A stretch of DNA of 34,749 nt from Protostelium mycophagum (taxonomy: Eukaryota > Evosea > Variosea > Protosteliida > Protosteliaceae), in assembly GCA_002081555.1 (NCBI GenBank), contig MZNV01002455.1, positions 1 through 34,749 on the forward strand, given 5' to 3'. Below the pieces are notes generated by a model. The model saw nothing but the letters and a program-made list of their open reading frames with translations, was not told the DNA's origin and searched no databases. The position numbers and the translations under genes were made by a program. Positions 1-10,239 of the stretch are shown in pieces (the first letter of the stretch is position 1; every line of letters starts with the position of its first letter).

Positions 1-122
1 CAAATACCAACATGCCTTGTTAAATTCAAGTTTTGCGGCTCTGCTGACCTTGTTGACAAAAGAAAGAAAATGGTGTTTGTTTGGTGGGTAAGGTTTGACA
101 TGGGCTGCCGTAGTGGTTTCCT
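1..122. other. Left edge, no gene seen
   Basis: No gene model can be supported between 1 and 624. The first 122 bp show nothing beyond a short open frame that is explained by the following hairpins. 313-389 and 436-487 are likewise unassigned. Confidence 0.6.
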
Positions 123-206
123 TTCCAGCTCAAAATGTCGCAAGAGTCCGAACTATATATAGGATGCAGCTGTCATTTCGGACTCTTGCGACATTTCGAG
201 CTGGAA
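123..206. repeat. Inverted repeat, 30-bp arms
   Basis: Arms at 123-152 and 177-206 are reverse complements over 30 nt with one mismatch, around a 24-nt spacer. The transcript or single strand would form a stable hairpin. No coding function is visible. It could be a small foldback or MITE-like element or a structured noncoding element. Confidence 0.85.
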
Positions 207-237
207 TACGCGTTGCATCGTCACAAACATCGGGATC

Positions 238-312
238 GGAAATAGCGGTTAAAGCGAAAGTTGCGCTTCTTACCGCAGATAATATCGGAGATCTGCGTTA
301 ACCGCTATTTCC
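238..312. repeat. Inverted repeat, 15-bp arms with nested stem
   Basis: Arms at 238-252 and 298-312 are perfect 15-bp reverse complements. Inside, cgcagat (about 274-280) and atctgcg (291-297) form a second, nested stem. It lies 31 bp after the 123-206 hairpin, so the two may belong to one repeat element. Confidence 0.8.
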
Positions 313-389
313 ACTGTTGACGACGCAACGACTATCTTTTAGTGTGCAGTAATTTCCACCCAGTCTGTATAAAGCAACACAAAAGCTTA

Positions 390-435
390 CAAATGTTTTG
401 CAGAGAATGTACAAACTGATAATAGGAAGCAAGCA
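390..435 (+). repeat. Dispersed repeat, copy 1 (inverted copy at 34481-34526)
   Basis: About 46 nt here match, in reverse orientation and with only a handful of differences, the sequence in the loop of the large inverted repeat at the right end of the window (34481-34526). A shared core is tgttttgcagagaat. This marks a repeat family present at both ends of the window. Confidence 0.7.
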
Positions 436-487
436 ATCTTGGGATGATAACGCTGAAAGATGCTTTGGCGTTTCCAACTCAGGATGA

Positions 488-605
488 CGTTACCGCTTCA
501 AGTTGAGGCTCGGTCTGTTTTTTTCAAACAAATCTCAATAAACACGCGTTACCGTTTCAAGTTGAGGCTCGGTCTGTTTTTTTCAAACAAATCTCAATAA
601 ACACG
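488..605. repeat. 59-bp direct tandem duplication
   Basis: Units 488-546 and 547-605 are head-to-tail copies differing at one base (C/T). They lie immediately upstream of the start codon at 625 and so probably fall in the promoter or 5' UTR of the VC0807-like gene. Confidence 0.9.
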
Positions 606-624
606 GAAGGCACGATACACCATC

Positions 625-2220
625 ATGACCACAACACACAACGAAGCAACGAATACCGCAATACAAGTACCCATTAATACAACACAAAAAGAGGTGAGGT
701 GAATACCGCAATACAAGTACCCATTAATACAACACAAAAAGAGGTGAGGTGTTCGGAGGTTAAATCCTGATCCGTTCAGGAGACGGCTCAATCAACAGAA
801 ATCCAGGGAGACCTCACGAACCTGAACAATGTCGATTGTGACGGTTTCACCACCATCTCTCTTGATTAATACAACACAAAAAGAGGTGAGGTGTTTGGAG
901 GTTAAAACCTGATCCGTTCAGGAGACGGAAGCTCAATCAACAGAAATCCAGGGAGACCTCACGAACCTGAACAATGTCGATTGTGACGGTTTCACCACCA
1001 TCTCTCTTGAAGAGGTAGTAAATCAGTCTCTTATTTGACGTAACAATTCATGTATCGAAAGGAACAATTGACGGTTCGAGAAGCGTTCTTTGGAGCTCTC
1101 ACCAGAGGCAATAAGTGGAAAAAGATTCTTCCCATCATTGCCACGTTAATTATGGACGTTGCCCTTCCTGTGGCGCTGTACTTCATATTGAAGAAGTACA
1201 TAGCGCCCGTTTGGGCTCTTCTAATTGCTGGTGCTCCAGCCCTTCTTGCCGTCATCTTGAAAGGTTCACCAATTTATTAATTCTTGAATTGACCGGAACA
1301 ATAGGTGCCATCAAGAGACAATTAGACATCATCGGTCTCCTTGTCTTCTGTGCATTTGGAATCAGTGCCGTAGTCGCCATCGCAAGCGGTGATCCTCGCA
1401 TTTTGGTCTTTGAAAAGTCGATGGTAACCGGTGTACTGGGCGTCGTCTTTCTGATCAGCCTCGCACCGATCAAAATAAATCCTCGAGCGAGCGGCTGCGC
1501 CCCCTGCAAGAAGGGATTCTTGTTGAAACCCTTCTTATTCTATGTCATCAAGCAGGTGTGTACGATGAGATCTAGAAATCTCCTGTACATCTATTTATGT
1601 GAGAAGGTAATTCCCTTGGGGAAAGTGAGTACAGAAGAGAAAGGAGCTACACAATCGAAAGGGAGAGATAAATACGACTGGCTCTATGAAAATGTAAGTT
1701 TCTGTTGTTTGGTCTGCCATCTCATGAATATGATCACCGATTAAAGCTTACATTTGTAGATCACCACCTTCAAGAGCTTGGTCTTCAATTTGACCATCTT
1801 CTGGGGAATTGGATTCTTTATCGAATTTATAGGAAGGCTAGCCATGGTACTCTCCCCACTCGACCTTGATCAGGTAAATTAAGATCAATATTGAAGAATT
1901 GTCATGATGACGTGTGCAGGTAGTGCTATACGCCAATGTGTTCTTTGCCGTGGTGATGGCTATATTAATCATCTTCTCCGGAGTTTATGCTGTTTTCATA
2001 CTCAAACAAATAGATGTGAGTCTAAAAAATGAAATAATCTCATTCCTCAATAAATATAGAAAGATATAGAAGGATGGCTGGCACAGAATGAGCGACATAT
2101 CTTATTAGATGAAGACGATCATCTCCTCTTGTTACAAGGGTGAGTTCCCCTCCCACATTGGAATTTTAAACATTTAACAGGGCCGGAAAATCGATGAAGA
2201 AATCCAAAACAGAAGCCTAA
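625..2220 (+). CDS. VC0807-like multi-pass membrane protein
   Basis: The function is unknown. The sequence resembles the VC0807/DUF3159-like integral membrane family of bacteria and fungi. The ATG at 625 opens an acidic, soluble N-terminus. This splices (donor 694 or 744) to exon 2 near 940-1017 and then, in phase, through an intron of about 45 nt to an exon beginning EQLTVREAFFGAL. Hydrophobic segments follow: about 1140-1195 (LIMDVALPVALYFIL), 1200-1257, 1320-1385 and 1420-1470 (TGVLGVVFLISL), plus two more at 1765-1850 and 1925-2013. Further introns lie at about 1260-1303, 1552-1660, 1696-1759, 1876-1920 and 2143-2180. The charged tail ends SKTEA at 2220. Exon 2 is duplicated in the DNA (see repeats), so the mature 5' end is the least certain part. 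The splice pattern around 1552-1670 is only approximate. Confidence 0.65.
651..750. repeat. 50-bp perfect tandem duplication across an exon-intron border
   Basis: Units 651-700 and 701-750 are identical. Each contains the end of exon 1 of the VC0807-like gene plus the splice donor gtgaggt, so there are two identical donors at 694 and 744. Reading through the first donor meets a stop, so the second unit must be intronic or alternative. Confidence 0.9.
723..1009. repeat. 142/145-bp tandem duplication containing a whole intron and exon
   Basis: Units 723-864 and 865-1009 are near-identical. They differ by a few substitutions and by a 3-nt insertion (gacggctc versus gacggaagctc). Each holds the end of exon 1, a roughly 36-nt GT-AG intron and most of exon 2. 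Only the second copy continues in frame into the next exon; the first runs into a stop (ctt gat taa). Confidence 0.88.
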
Positions 2221-2356
2221 CATTGATGAATAATATATATATTTAATCTCTATTTTTACATTTATAATTAGTATTTCGTGATGATTTATATAAACATTGA
2301 TGTCATCTTTGAGCAGATGATAATTGGCTCGATACTCAAGTGGCAGAAGCACATCT

Positions 2357-4322
2357 CTAATAAGCAAGAGTATCCAGAAAATCTTGGTACGCAATCTGTC
2401 CTCCGTCGTCCAAGTCATTCCTCCTCAGAACGGTCACCATCTCTTGCTCCGTCAAGTCAACCCCAGAATCTCTCTGGATTTTCACCAACACATCTCTAAA
2501 CTCTGTTGTAGTCAACAGTCCAGAACCTATCTTGACGTCAGGAATCCAGTTGTAGATCATCAATTATAGTGTAGTCACCTGAAGGATCCAGTTCCCGGAA
2601 CAAGGGGACGGGGTCTCTGGGGCTCTTTGGAGTGTTTCGGGGGGATGAACGAAGACCACCACGTAATCTTTGTACAATGGAGTCATAGTTAGATAGAGGA
2701 TGCTGTTCACTGTTTGATTCAAAGTATTGCAACGCGTATTCGTCCGCATCTTGCAACACGAAGAAACTTCTATATGCCTGTGCAATGTTGGCACGTCATC
2801 AACAAATAATCATCACTCACCTCGATGACTGCACCGACAAAAAAATCTTTCGCTTCATATGGCTTTCCGTCCGCAGGACGCCCAACTTGCCGCCGTTCCA
2901 AAAATTTGCCCCCAACAAACCCAGAATTACGTTGTGGTTGTTCGTAAATTGACAGTGTGTCATCTGCTAAATGGAAAGAGACCACAAAGAGCCTGTCTCG
3001 GTCCTCCGGCCTGTTACTGCGCAGAGTTGCAGAGAAGCGCAGCACTTTGCGGTCGTTGTCCAGCATCTTTTGGAAATTCTTCTTTGGTGCTTTGGGGATG
3101 AGAGACCTCGATGAGGCGTCGAGGTCTGATAGCTTCGGAAGGGCTACATTGTTGGCTTCATCGTCCAGCTCCATCGGGGTGAAATCATTAATATCGAAAT
3201 GTGTACTAACGTATTTCTGTGTGAAACCATCCATGTCATAACTACATTCAGTCATTTTGGATTCTCAAATTGGATTAAAAGATTGTTTACATCACAAAAG
3301 GACGGTTGTAGATGGTGATTGTGACACCGATCTCAATCTCAGAGAGAGGAGGAAATCCAACGGGGGGCTTCTGTCTCTTTATTTTGAAGGGATCACGGCC
3401 AGAGTTTGGCTTCAAAGTCTCAGAAACCTGCAAGGTTAAATCTTGTCAACAACACATGACCAACTTTACCTCGATTGTGTCATCAGCAAGAAAATAATGA
3501 AGTTTGAAGCGACGCAAATCGCCGTACAATGAAGAACGGTCATCCCAGTAACAGAAGTACCTCAGAATTTTCCCGTCATAATCCAAGAATTGTCTCAGTG
3601 GATCAGGTGCCCGTTTCTTTGCACTGTTCACTCGAGGACGGTCCAAGTGTTGTCTAGTCGTCTGTTCTCATCAGTTCACATTGCAAAGAGGTGACCTCAC
3701 CGTGTAGGTGTCTTCTTTTCTATCTAATCTTTGAGAGACATCGAAGCCCATCTGGTTCATCATTTTGACGGTCTCGGCCTCAGCACCAATGATGGTGAAC
3801 TGCTTACCGTAGATGTTTAGAGTGTTACCGACCCCAAAATCATCGACGCTTATGTAACCTTCCTCTGGATCATTTTGGTTTCTCAAGATACGATGTCTCT
3901 TTACGAGAGCGCCCTGTTTGATCAGATCAACGGTGGTTTTGAAGTAATCATTACCTGTGGGATACCAGAGTTCTTAATCCTTGGCTCAATGACGTTAACT
4001 GTTTCATCTTCTAAAAAGAAGTTGATCTGGCAGCTCCTGGATCGCGAGTCCTCCACACGGCTGTTATGAACGACTTCTTCGAAGTAGGCGTCGAACTTTA
4101 ACGCTTTTCCAGAGTCTCTCAATTCTTGTGGGATTAAATTCACTTTTCTGATACTCCTATTTCTAGCTTCATCTACTACGGGTACACCGTTTCGATATCC
4201 AAGTGTGTGCGATTTGCCATGTCTCTCTCGCTGCATCGTGTGAGACACACTCGCTATCTACGACGTACCTGATCTGTGAATAAAGAAGTAGTTCCTGCCA
4301 AGAAAGGCAGTGTGTTGCTCAT
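2357..4322 (-). CDS. EFHC1/RIB72-like ciliary protein: three DM10 domains and EF-hands
   Basis: This is a luminal (microtubule inner) protein of ciliary doublet microtubules. The start at 4322 gives MSNTLPFLAGT, matching the conserved LPFLPGT start of EFHC1. An early exon then reads HTLGYRNGVPVV. DM10-1 covers about 4100-3670 (KFDAYFEE, FFLEDETVNVIEP), DM10-2 about 3620-3250 (ILRYFCYWDD, YFLADDTIEV) and DM10-3 about 3090-2700 (VLRFSATL, NSGFVGGKFLERR). The C-terminus has a canonical EF-hand loop, DPSGSGLLTTTEF, formed only after removal of an intron at about 2525-2572. A second loop, DLDDGGQIAYQDF, follows, and the protein ends LDTLAY. Domain order and length match animal and algal EFHC1. It diverges from the gene at 4480 across a 157-bp intergenic region. 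Identification is firm; a few splice sites are approximate. Confidence 0.92.
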
Positions 4323-4479
4323 GGCCGGTTCGCTTTGCTTTCAAGATTTCTTTTTCCTGCGTCTAAATTTGGCGAATGAAGCGATAACGGATAATTCTAC
4401 GTAAACGTCACACCACAAACAACGAGACGGGATGAGGTCATCCTCTATATTTTAGAAGGATTTCTTCGTAGACAACACG
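4323..4479. promoter_or_regulatory. Divergent promoter between EFHC1 and the BLOC1S3-like gene
   Basis: These 157 bp separate two start codons on opposite strands, so both promoters must lie or overlap here. I see no clear TATA box or named motif; the assignment rests on geometry only. Confidence 0.5.
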
Positions 4480-5303
4480 ATGAGTCAAGGTGCTTTTGTG
4501 ATGGGCGAAGAAGCAGAAGAGGAGGAAGAAGTGCAAAATGTTAGCACACCTCTTGTCAATATACAATTAAACTCGCCACCACCTGTGTCCCAGTCACCTC
4601 TCGTTGTATCTCAAATTATCGAGGGTGAAGAAGAGGAAGAATCGGAAAATGTAAATGGAGTCACATTGACTCAATCTGCTGGCATTGAATTTTCGCCAAC
4701 TGTAGAGAGGAGACAGAGCAGATCAGGATCTTTATCTCAATTTCAAAAGAGCCAATTACGGTAAGATGTCTTGTGAACTCCCAATACTTTTCTGATCAAT
4801 TTAGCGGCAGAGAAGCACGGATAGGTTGGAGTCGCTCATCATCCCATTATTATCATTATTATTCCTAATTGACACGACACAGTGGATAATAATGAAAAAT
4901 TGAGAAAAATTCTTGGTGCAAAAACGTCAGGGGTTTATCAGGCCGTAAACTCTTCCATGATCAGCTTGGTTATGGATCTCAAGAATACAGTCGGCACAAC
5001 ACAAGTGAGACTTTCAAGATATTTTTCATTCAACTGCAAAATGTACCTTGTAAAACAGGTGGTTGTGGTCGATTTTGCCATGGGAGATTTCCTCGTACGG
5101 CGTGCTGGTCGCCCGTGCTTCCTTAAGAAAGACATGAATAAGCCTAAATTAGACCACCACAAATATTCATAAAATCTATAAAAATGGTTAAATATACCCA
5201 GAATATCGCTGGACAGTTAGAAGAAGCCAGAGAGAATTTAGATTCTACTGCGGTCAGCTTGAACGAGACAAATTTGTGGTTGAAAAGTGTATTGTCCGCT
5301 TAA
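4480..5303 (+). CDS. Small acidic/helical protein, possibly BLOC1S3-like
   Basis: Proposed exons are 4480-4760, 4805-4824, 4883-5004 and 5202-5303, all in phase, giving about 174 residues. The N-terminal half is low complexity with runs of Glu (MGEEAEEEEEVQN, EGEEEEESEN). The C-terminal half is helical (KLRKILGAKTSGVYQ, then NIAGQLEEARENLDSTAVSL). Acidic N-terminus, a SGVY motif and one following helix recall BLOC-1 subunit 3, a lysosome-related organelle biogenesis factor. That is a weak, pattern-level resemblance. The last intron (5005-5201) is long for this genome and could contain an extra exon starting near 5061. I see no signal peptide or membrane segment in this model. Confidence 0.5.
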
Positions 5304-5400
5304 ACTTCCAAGGTGGTCGAAATAAAACAAAACTCGTAATTTTAGAAAAAATCCTCCGATTTTCTGCGGCACAACAGCGCGACCACCTCCAGTAGAGGAC

Positions 5401-8400
5401 ATGAGAAGAGGCAAAGAAATTACTTTGCTGGTCTTCTTATTGTCATGTATTTATATGAGCGGTATGATCTATAAATGCAGACTGATCAAGCTGAGATTGG
5501 TGCAGGTGCCCGAGCCTGTACGACCACCTTGGATTGTAACAATAGAGGAAACTGCACATCATCATCTGTTTGTATCTGCAATGTAGGATTCAGTGGACCA
5601 ACTTGTTCTTATGAGACCTACCGTCCAAACCAGGTTAGCTCACTCTAATCAGTTTCGAAGCTTCAAATTTCACTTGGTCTGAAGCACATAGTATCTCAGT
5701 ATGAATGGTAATGGAACGGTGATCAACTTGTCGCCTGTTCCTTTTGGAGGCACAGCAGGCACAACCATGATTCCTTTCCTTCAATTCGAGATCACCTTTC
5801 GACTTGATTCGTTCTCTAATGGAGCTTATTTGTTTCTCATGCAAGACAACCCAACCACAAATCTCTTAACTTTATCTATTAGACCAGATAACTATTTGGT
5901 TTTCACAACTTCGTGCGGGTTTTATCCTTCTACCTCTTTGATCAGTGCTATTCCTGTGACTCTTGGAACTTGGACAACAGTCACGCTTACCATGCAAGGT
6001 GAGTGGAAAAGAAGTCCTTGGACCTCATCATAATCTAAAACACCCAGCTGCAGCGCCCGCATCTTATTCTTGCAGCAACAACGCTGCTGCCAACGCGAGT
6101 TTGATGGTTAACGGGGTCACTTCAACTTCCACCACCATGGCTATCTTCAGAGATGTTAATCGAGCAACAAATATCTTAGGTTTTAATGTTACCGGACAGC
6201 TCTTTAGGTTTGAAGGTTATCAGTACGACAGCAGCGTTGGTGTCCAAAATTATGGAGTGTGCCTCGACACCTCCTTTAGGCTCATCTCTTGTAACTTCAC
6301 AAACTATGCCCCCTCGGCTTGCGGAATCACGAGCACAGGAGCAGACCCAATTTATGTTTCAGACAGTAGCATGCTCTTAGACAGGTTCGATTATTGATGC
6401 TGATCCCATGATGAATTGTGATAGATTTCAATATTCCATGTACGTTTGGACGAACGAACCAAGTTATTGGTATTTCCCCCTCTATCTTTCATCCGCACGG
6501 AAAGCCCTCATCAGCTCTGCTTCACAGCGCGGCATTTCCCGCCTTTTTCTGGGAAACGCGTGTCTGCAGACACCAGAAAATTCTTGCTGGCAGACGGATA
6601 GCCAGTGGAACCAAAATGCTCTGGCAGCCATCATCGATCAAGCCCACCAATCCAACATAAAAGTTTACGCCACATACACGGATTCCAACTTCGTCCAAGA
6701 CGTCATACAACATAACCAGATGGCAAAAGCGGGTCTGCAGAACATCCCCCTTGTAATATCTCAATCTTTCAGGAAAATTCTCGCCCGATGGCACGGCAAT
6801 AGGCGCCTTCGATGGCATTACACTCAACTTTGAAGCATTCACTTCGACAACGGGTTCTCTTTGGGTCAACCAAGTCTCTCTTGCAAAGGCAGCCACAACT
6901 CAACTGAATATCTCATTGCATCTATCCCTGGCCTACACTTGGAACAATTATCCAGCAACATCTGGCTCATCTGCTCGTAATTTGAATCAACAGGTGAGTG
7001 GGATATTGAAGCCAAACAATTGTGTAACTTGCGCCGTAATCTCTTTCCTCCTCCGAAAAGAATCACCATTTAATTGTATCTCAGAGGATTAATGCTGCTA
7101 GGTATTGAATATGTTGACTGCAGGTGATTCAGTAGACATTCAAACTGGCTGGGCTGGGCATTGTATCACTGAGTTTAGATCTGAAGATATCGTTGATACC
7201 TGTCAACAGAGAGGTGTACATCCACAAAACATAACAATTCTGAAATTTCAAGGGATTCTCTCATTCATACATTTGGAGACTAGAAACGACCCACTTTTGA
7301 CAAACTTTACATGGTACAACGCCGGCGAGGCCGCAATGTGGCAGGACACGCGGTTGTCTTATTTGCATAACACACCACAAACCTCAGCCACAGGCTATGT
7401 TTTACACCACTACAAGCAGGTAGATTTTCTCAAGATGTGGTCTATAAAGCGAAATATGAATAGTTGTAGGCGGTGAATACCGGTTGGCCGGGATGGCCCA
7501 ATGTGGGCGATCCGCCCTGCTCTTCGCCCACAGGGTATGACTCGAGTGACGTTTGTGGGGGGACTAGTACATTATTTAATCAAAATATGACCCGCTGCGG
7601 GGACGGCTGGTGTGATCCTTACATGGGGGAGACATCGAGCACTTGCATAAGAGATTGTCCTGTCTTGGGTCTTCAATGCCCAAACATCACACAGAATTTT
7701 ATTTGTGAGGTATTGCTTTCTTCATCTCTATGACAATTGAATCAAAAAGGTGACCGGAATCAACAAGTACGGTATTTCTAACCCACCACCCCCAGCGTCA
7801 TCATCAGTCATCCCAATAGCCGCAATAGCAGGCGCTATAGGTGAGTATAAACTCCTATTTGTGATCCACATCACTCCTGCACTGCTAATTCTGTACAACA
7901 TATCAAGCATTCAAATTTGCAGGTGGTGTAGTTGCCGTTGCAGTCATTACTCTCGTCGCCGTGGTAATCATTCGCAAGCGCAGATTTGCACGGTTACGAG
8001 CGGAAAGAGGAGGAAGTAAAGCAATCTCCACTGCCATGACTTCAAATCGCAAAATGAAAAGGTTGCAAGAATCATCAGACAATAGAGCGGCGGAGGCAAG
8101 CCGCGACAGAAGCGCCACAACCAGTTCGGTCAATCAAGACAGAGGGAGAGCCGGCTCTTTAGGTGATCATCTGCAATGGCTTACAAGAAAATGAACGACG
8201 TCTAAACAACATAGGGGAATTTGCCCTCGCTGCAAATAGAAATTTATCGCCGTTCAGACCGCCGAGTCCTGCCATAAATGGGCTCATGAAGCCTGGAAAA
8301 GAAGATTCACTGCAACAACTGCATGAGAGGTCCCTCGTCGGTACAAAAAATATCGCACCGCACGAAACTGAAGGATTGCAGCAAAGAGGAACTCGCGAAG

Positions 8401-8749
8401 CGACAGCCTGAGTGACCCGGTCAAGCTCGACCCGAGTTCACCTGCCCCCAGGTGACTTTATAAACACTCAACACTCGCCGACACACCCAGGGATTCACCA
8501 CCTAACCCAAAGTCTCGGCCGTCTACACCGACAATAGACTCTTCAAAGTCAAATTCACCTCAAACGACGCGACGGCAAGCAGCGCCAGCTTCATTGTTGA
8601 GGCCATCAAATGGTTTGGAAGACACCACAAAAGAGAAGCCTGAGGGAGGCGAGACACTCAAAAAAGTGACTACCACAAGATCAGTCGAAGCAGTTCGAGC
8701 AGCTGTCAAGTTGGCACCGGTAGGTGGAGAAAGGAAGTTTGCATTCTGA
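5401..8749 (+). CDS. Type I membrane, receptor-like protein with EGF, LamG-like and barrel-like ectodomain
   Basis: Function unrecognised. The start at 5401 gives a signal peptide (EITLLVFLLSCIYMS). A 29-nt intron (5462-5490) leads to an EGF-like module (CNNRGNCTSSSVCICNVGF, about 5530-5620). Next is a beta-rich LamG/concanavalin-like stretch (5693-6380). A region of about 300 residues (6425-7480) follows, with alternating strand/helix character that recalls a TIM-barrel glycosidase. A Cys-rich knot comes next (CGDGWCDPYMGE, about 7600). A Pro-rich stalk and one membrane helix (VVAVAVITLVAVVII, about 7925-7970) precede a basic, Ser/Pro-rich cytoplasmic tail ending KFAF at 8749. Introns at 5999-6047, about 6382-6424, 6733-6772, 6994-7101, about 7477 and later ones all join in phase, including two in the tail (from about 8340 and 8452). 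Stop to the converging mS34 stop is 64 bp. Gene integrity is well supported; the family is not. Confidence 0.72.
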
Positions 8750-8813
8750 TGATACAGTTGGACCCAACAAAAACGAAAGAGATACCCAATTGATGAAAGA
8801 TCTTTCTGGTCGT

Positions 8814-9384
8814 CTATTTTCTGAACTCTAAATATTGCTGCTGGAGTTCCTCTATACTTGGGGCTCCTCCCACATATTTTTGATTTTGAATGTATTTCGT
8901 CTCGTCCTCGAATCTCTTGTGAAATTCGGGATCGAACATGTGCCACTCCCGCTTCGAGCCAGATCTGACTTCTTTAGGTTGTTCTTGCACCTATTCAAAA
9001 TTGTGTCAAAGTTTAAACATCTGAGGTGAAACATATCTACCTGCTTTCCATTCAAATAGAGTACTCCCCATACTCTTCCTCTTCTCATCATCGCATTCTG
9101 AGAAATATTAGAACAAAATCGCCTCAGTGATAGGATACCCTGTTTGTTGCCACAGCTTTGGTTACCTCCACATAGGAGTCCGGTCTTCTCCAAATACTTC
9201 TGGCCACTTTCATGCCCACCACTTTGTTGGGGAGATTTGGGAGAACAAGGTCATAGAGATTATCTTTCTTCTTTCTGGCTGCAAGTGGTGGGGGAAGGAG
9301 GACTTCTGCTGTTTTTGGTTTTGTGGGCGGTTTGTTAGCAGCAAGTTTTCTGAGCGCTGACTCGGCAGCTAAAGATGCACTCAT
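8814..9384 (-). CDS. Mitochondrial ribosomal protein mS34
   Basis: This is a component of the mitoribosomal small subunit. After removing two introns (about 9092-9138 and 9001-9050) the protein reads MSASLAAESALRKLAANKPP, then LPNKVVGMKVARSIW, then GRVWGVLYLNGKQ and REWHMFDPEF. The order GMxVxRxxW, then a W-G-V/I-L-x-x-x-G-K strand, then a terminal W-x-(M/L) segment is that of animal MRPS34. The length is about 150 residues, short like other protist versions. The N-terminus is basic and Ala/Lys-rich, compatible with mitochondrial import. The stop (TAG) is at 8814-8816. Confidence 0.75.
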
Positions 9385-9501
9385 GAGTTTGTTGGATGTG
9401 GATCAGATCACCAATCAACCATGATTACGTAAGAAAACAAATATCTACAATTCTTAAAATATTTAAAAAGATTCGAAAGCTGAAAATGTTGAAGCTTGAT
9501 C

Positions 9502-9718
9502 ATGCAGAATCATTCTGCAAGAGAGAACGTTGAATATACTAGTATGTATAATAATTGAGTGCCTGAGAGAAGAAGTTCGGCTGCCTTACGCAGATGCTGA
9601 TGAGAAATATGACGATTCCCCAGATTTCAGTGAAGAGATGAAAAACTGGCAATTATGGATGTACATTTATTCTACATACTCAAAATACAAAATTTGGCTC
9701 ATGTTGGTGGAAAATTGA
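9502..9718 (+). CDS. Small unrecognised open gene (weak)
   Basis: An ATG at about 9502 (MQNHSAREN) can be joined in phase over a 30-nt GT-AG intron to an acidic segment (PYADADEKYDDSPDFSEEM) and a short aromatic tail ending at 9718. Composition looks coding, but the acceptor (ttgag) is poor and nothing is recognisable. It would end 14 bp from the stop of the converging small gene, a spacing like that at 23176/23192. It could equally be noncoding 3' flank. Confidence 0.25.
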
Positions 9719-9732
9719 TTAAGGATGGACCA

Positions 9733-10100
9733 TCAGCATCTGGCGAGGTCAAAATTTGTCACTTGTTTTACTTCAGCTTTTTCTCACCTCTTGTTTGGCA
9801 GTTCCTCGAGGATGATGTAACGATCAAGAAATGCTTGTTCGCGCTGGGCTAATTCCCTCTTCCTGTCTTCCATCCAGGCAAGACCTTCCATGACCTGTTT
9901 CTCTGAGACTTTGAAGAGCCTTCGGGCCACGGATCTCTTTGTGATGGCAGGGGACATTGCTGGTCTCTCGTGTTGCGCAAGCGCTAGAATGCTTTGAAAG
10001 TGTCGGTTGGCGCGATTTTCTACTGCCGCGCTGGTGATTACCTCGCGCTAAATAACGTTGCAATTTTACGGTAGGACCTGTATTAAACCTCTGGGAGCAT
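9733..10100 (-). CDS. Small basic helical protein, unrecognised
   Basis: The main exon (about 10038-9788) encodes a strongly amphipathic, charged helix: MSPAITKRSVARRLFKV, then EGLAWMEDRKRELAQREQAF, then LDRYIILEELPN. An upstream ATG at 10100 (MLPE) joins it in phase over a GT-AG intron ending ttatttag, giving about 92 residues; the alternative start is the ATG at 9957. The size and helical, Arg/Glu-rich composition are like small cytoskeletal or ciliary proteins, but I cannot name a family. The end follows a last intron at about 9738-9786. Confidence 0.5.
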
Positions 10101-10239
10101 CGAATCGGGGATATCGGATATATATTCTCCGTAGTTTCTCCGAAAAAGACCGATCAAAAAGGATGACACTTTGAACCGAACTTTAGAGTGGCGACCAGTG
10201 AAGGTATTTTGAAGCCAAAATCAAATATTTATTCACCCC

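Noticed and set aside
95-301. 68-codon + strand frame at the left edge
   Set aside because: It reads straight through two hairpins; the frame follows from the inverted repeats and does not look like coding sequence.
1115-1744. Long uninterrupted + strand frame (209 codons)
   Set aside because: Its first part is out of frame with the conserved membrane protein and it crosses introns at about 1260-1303 and 1552-1660; only its middle (about 1304-1551) is real exon.
2770-3255. EFHC1 frame starting MTECSYDMDG as a separate protein
   Set aside because: The ATG is within an intron; splicing at about 3241-3300 joins FVIYDMDGFTQ in frame with the preceding DM10 domain.
9824-10063. 79-codon - strand frame beginning MQRYLARGN
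   Set aside because: It is the neighbouring frame of the charged helical exon; the other frame has coding-like composition and in-phase splice sites.
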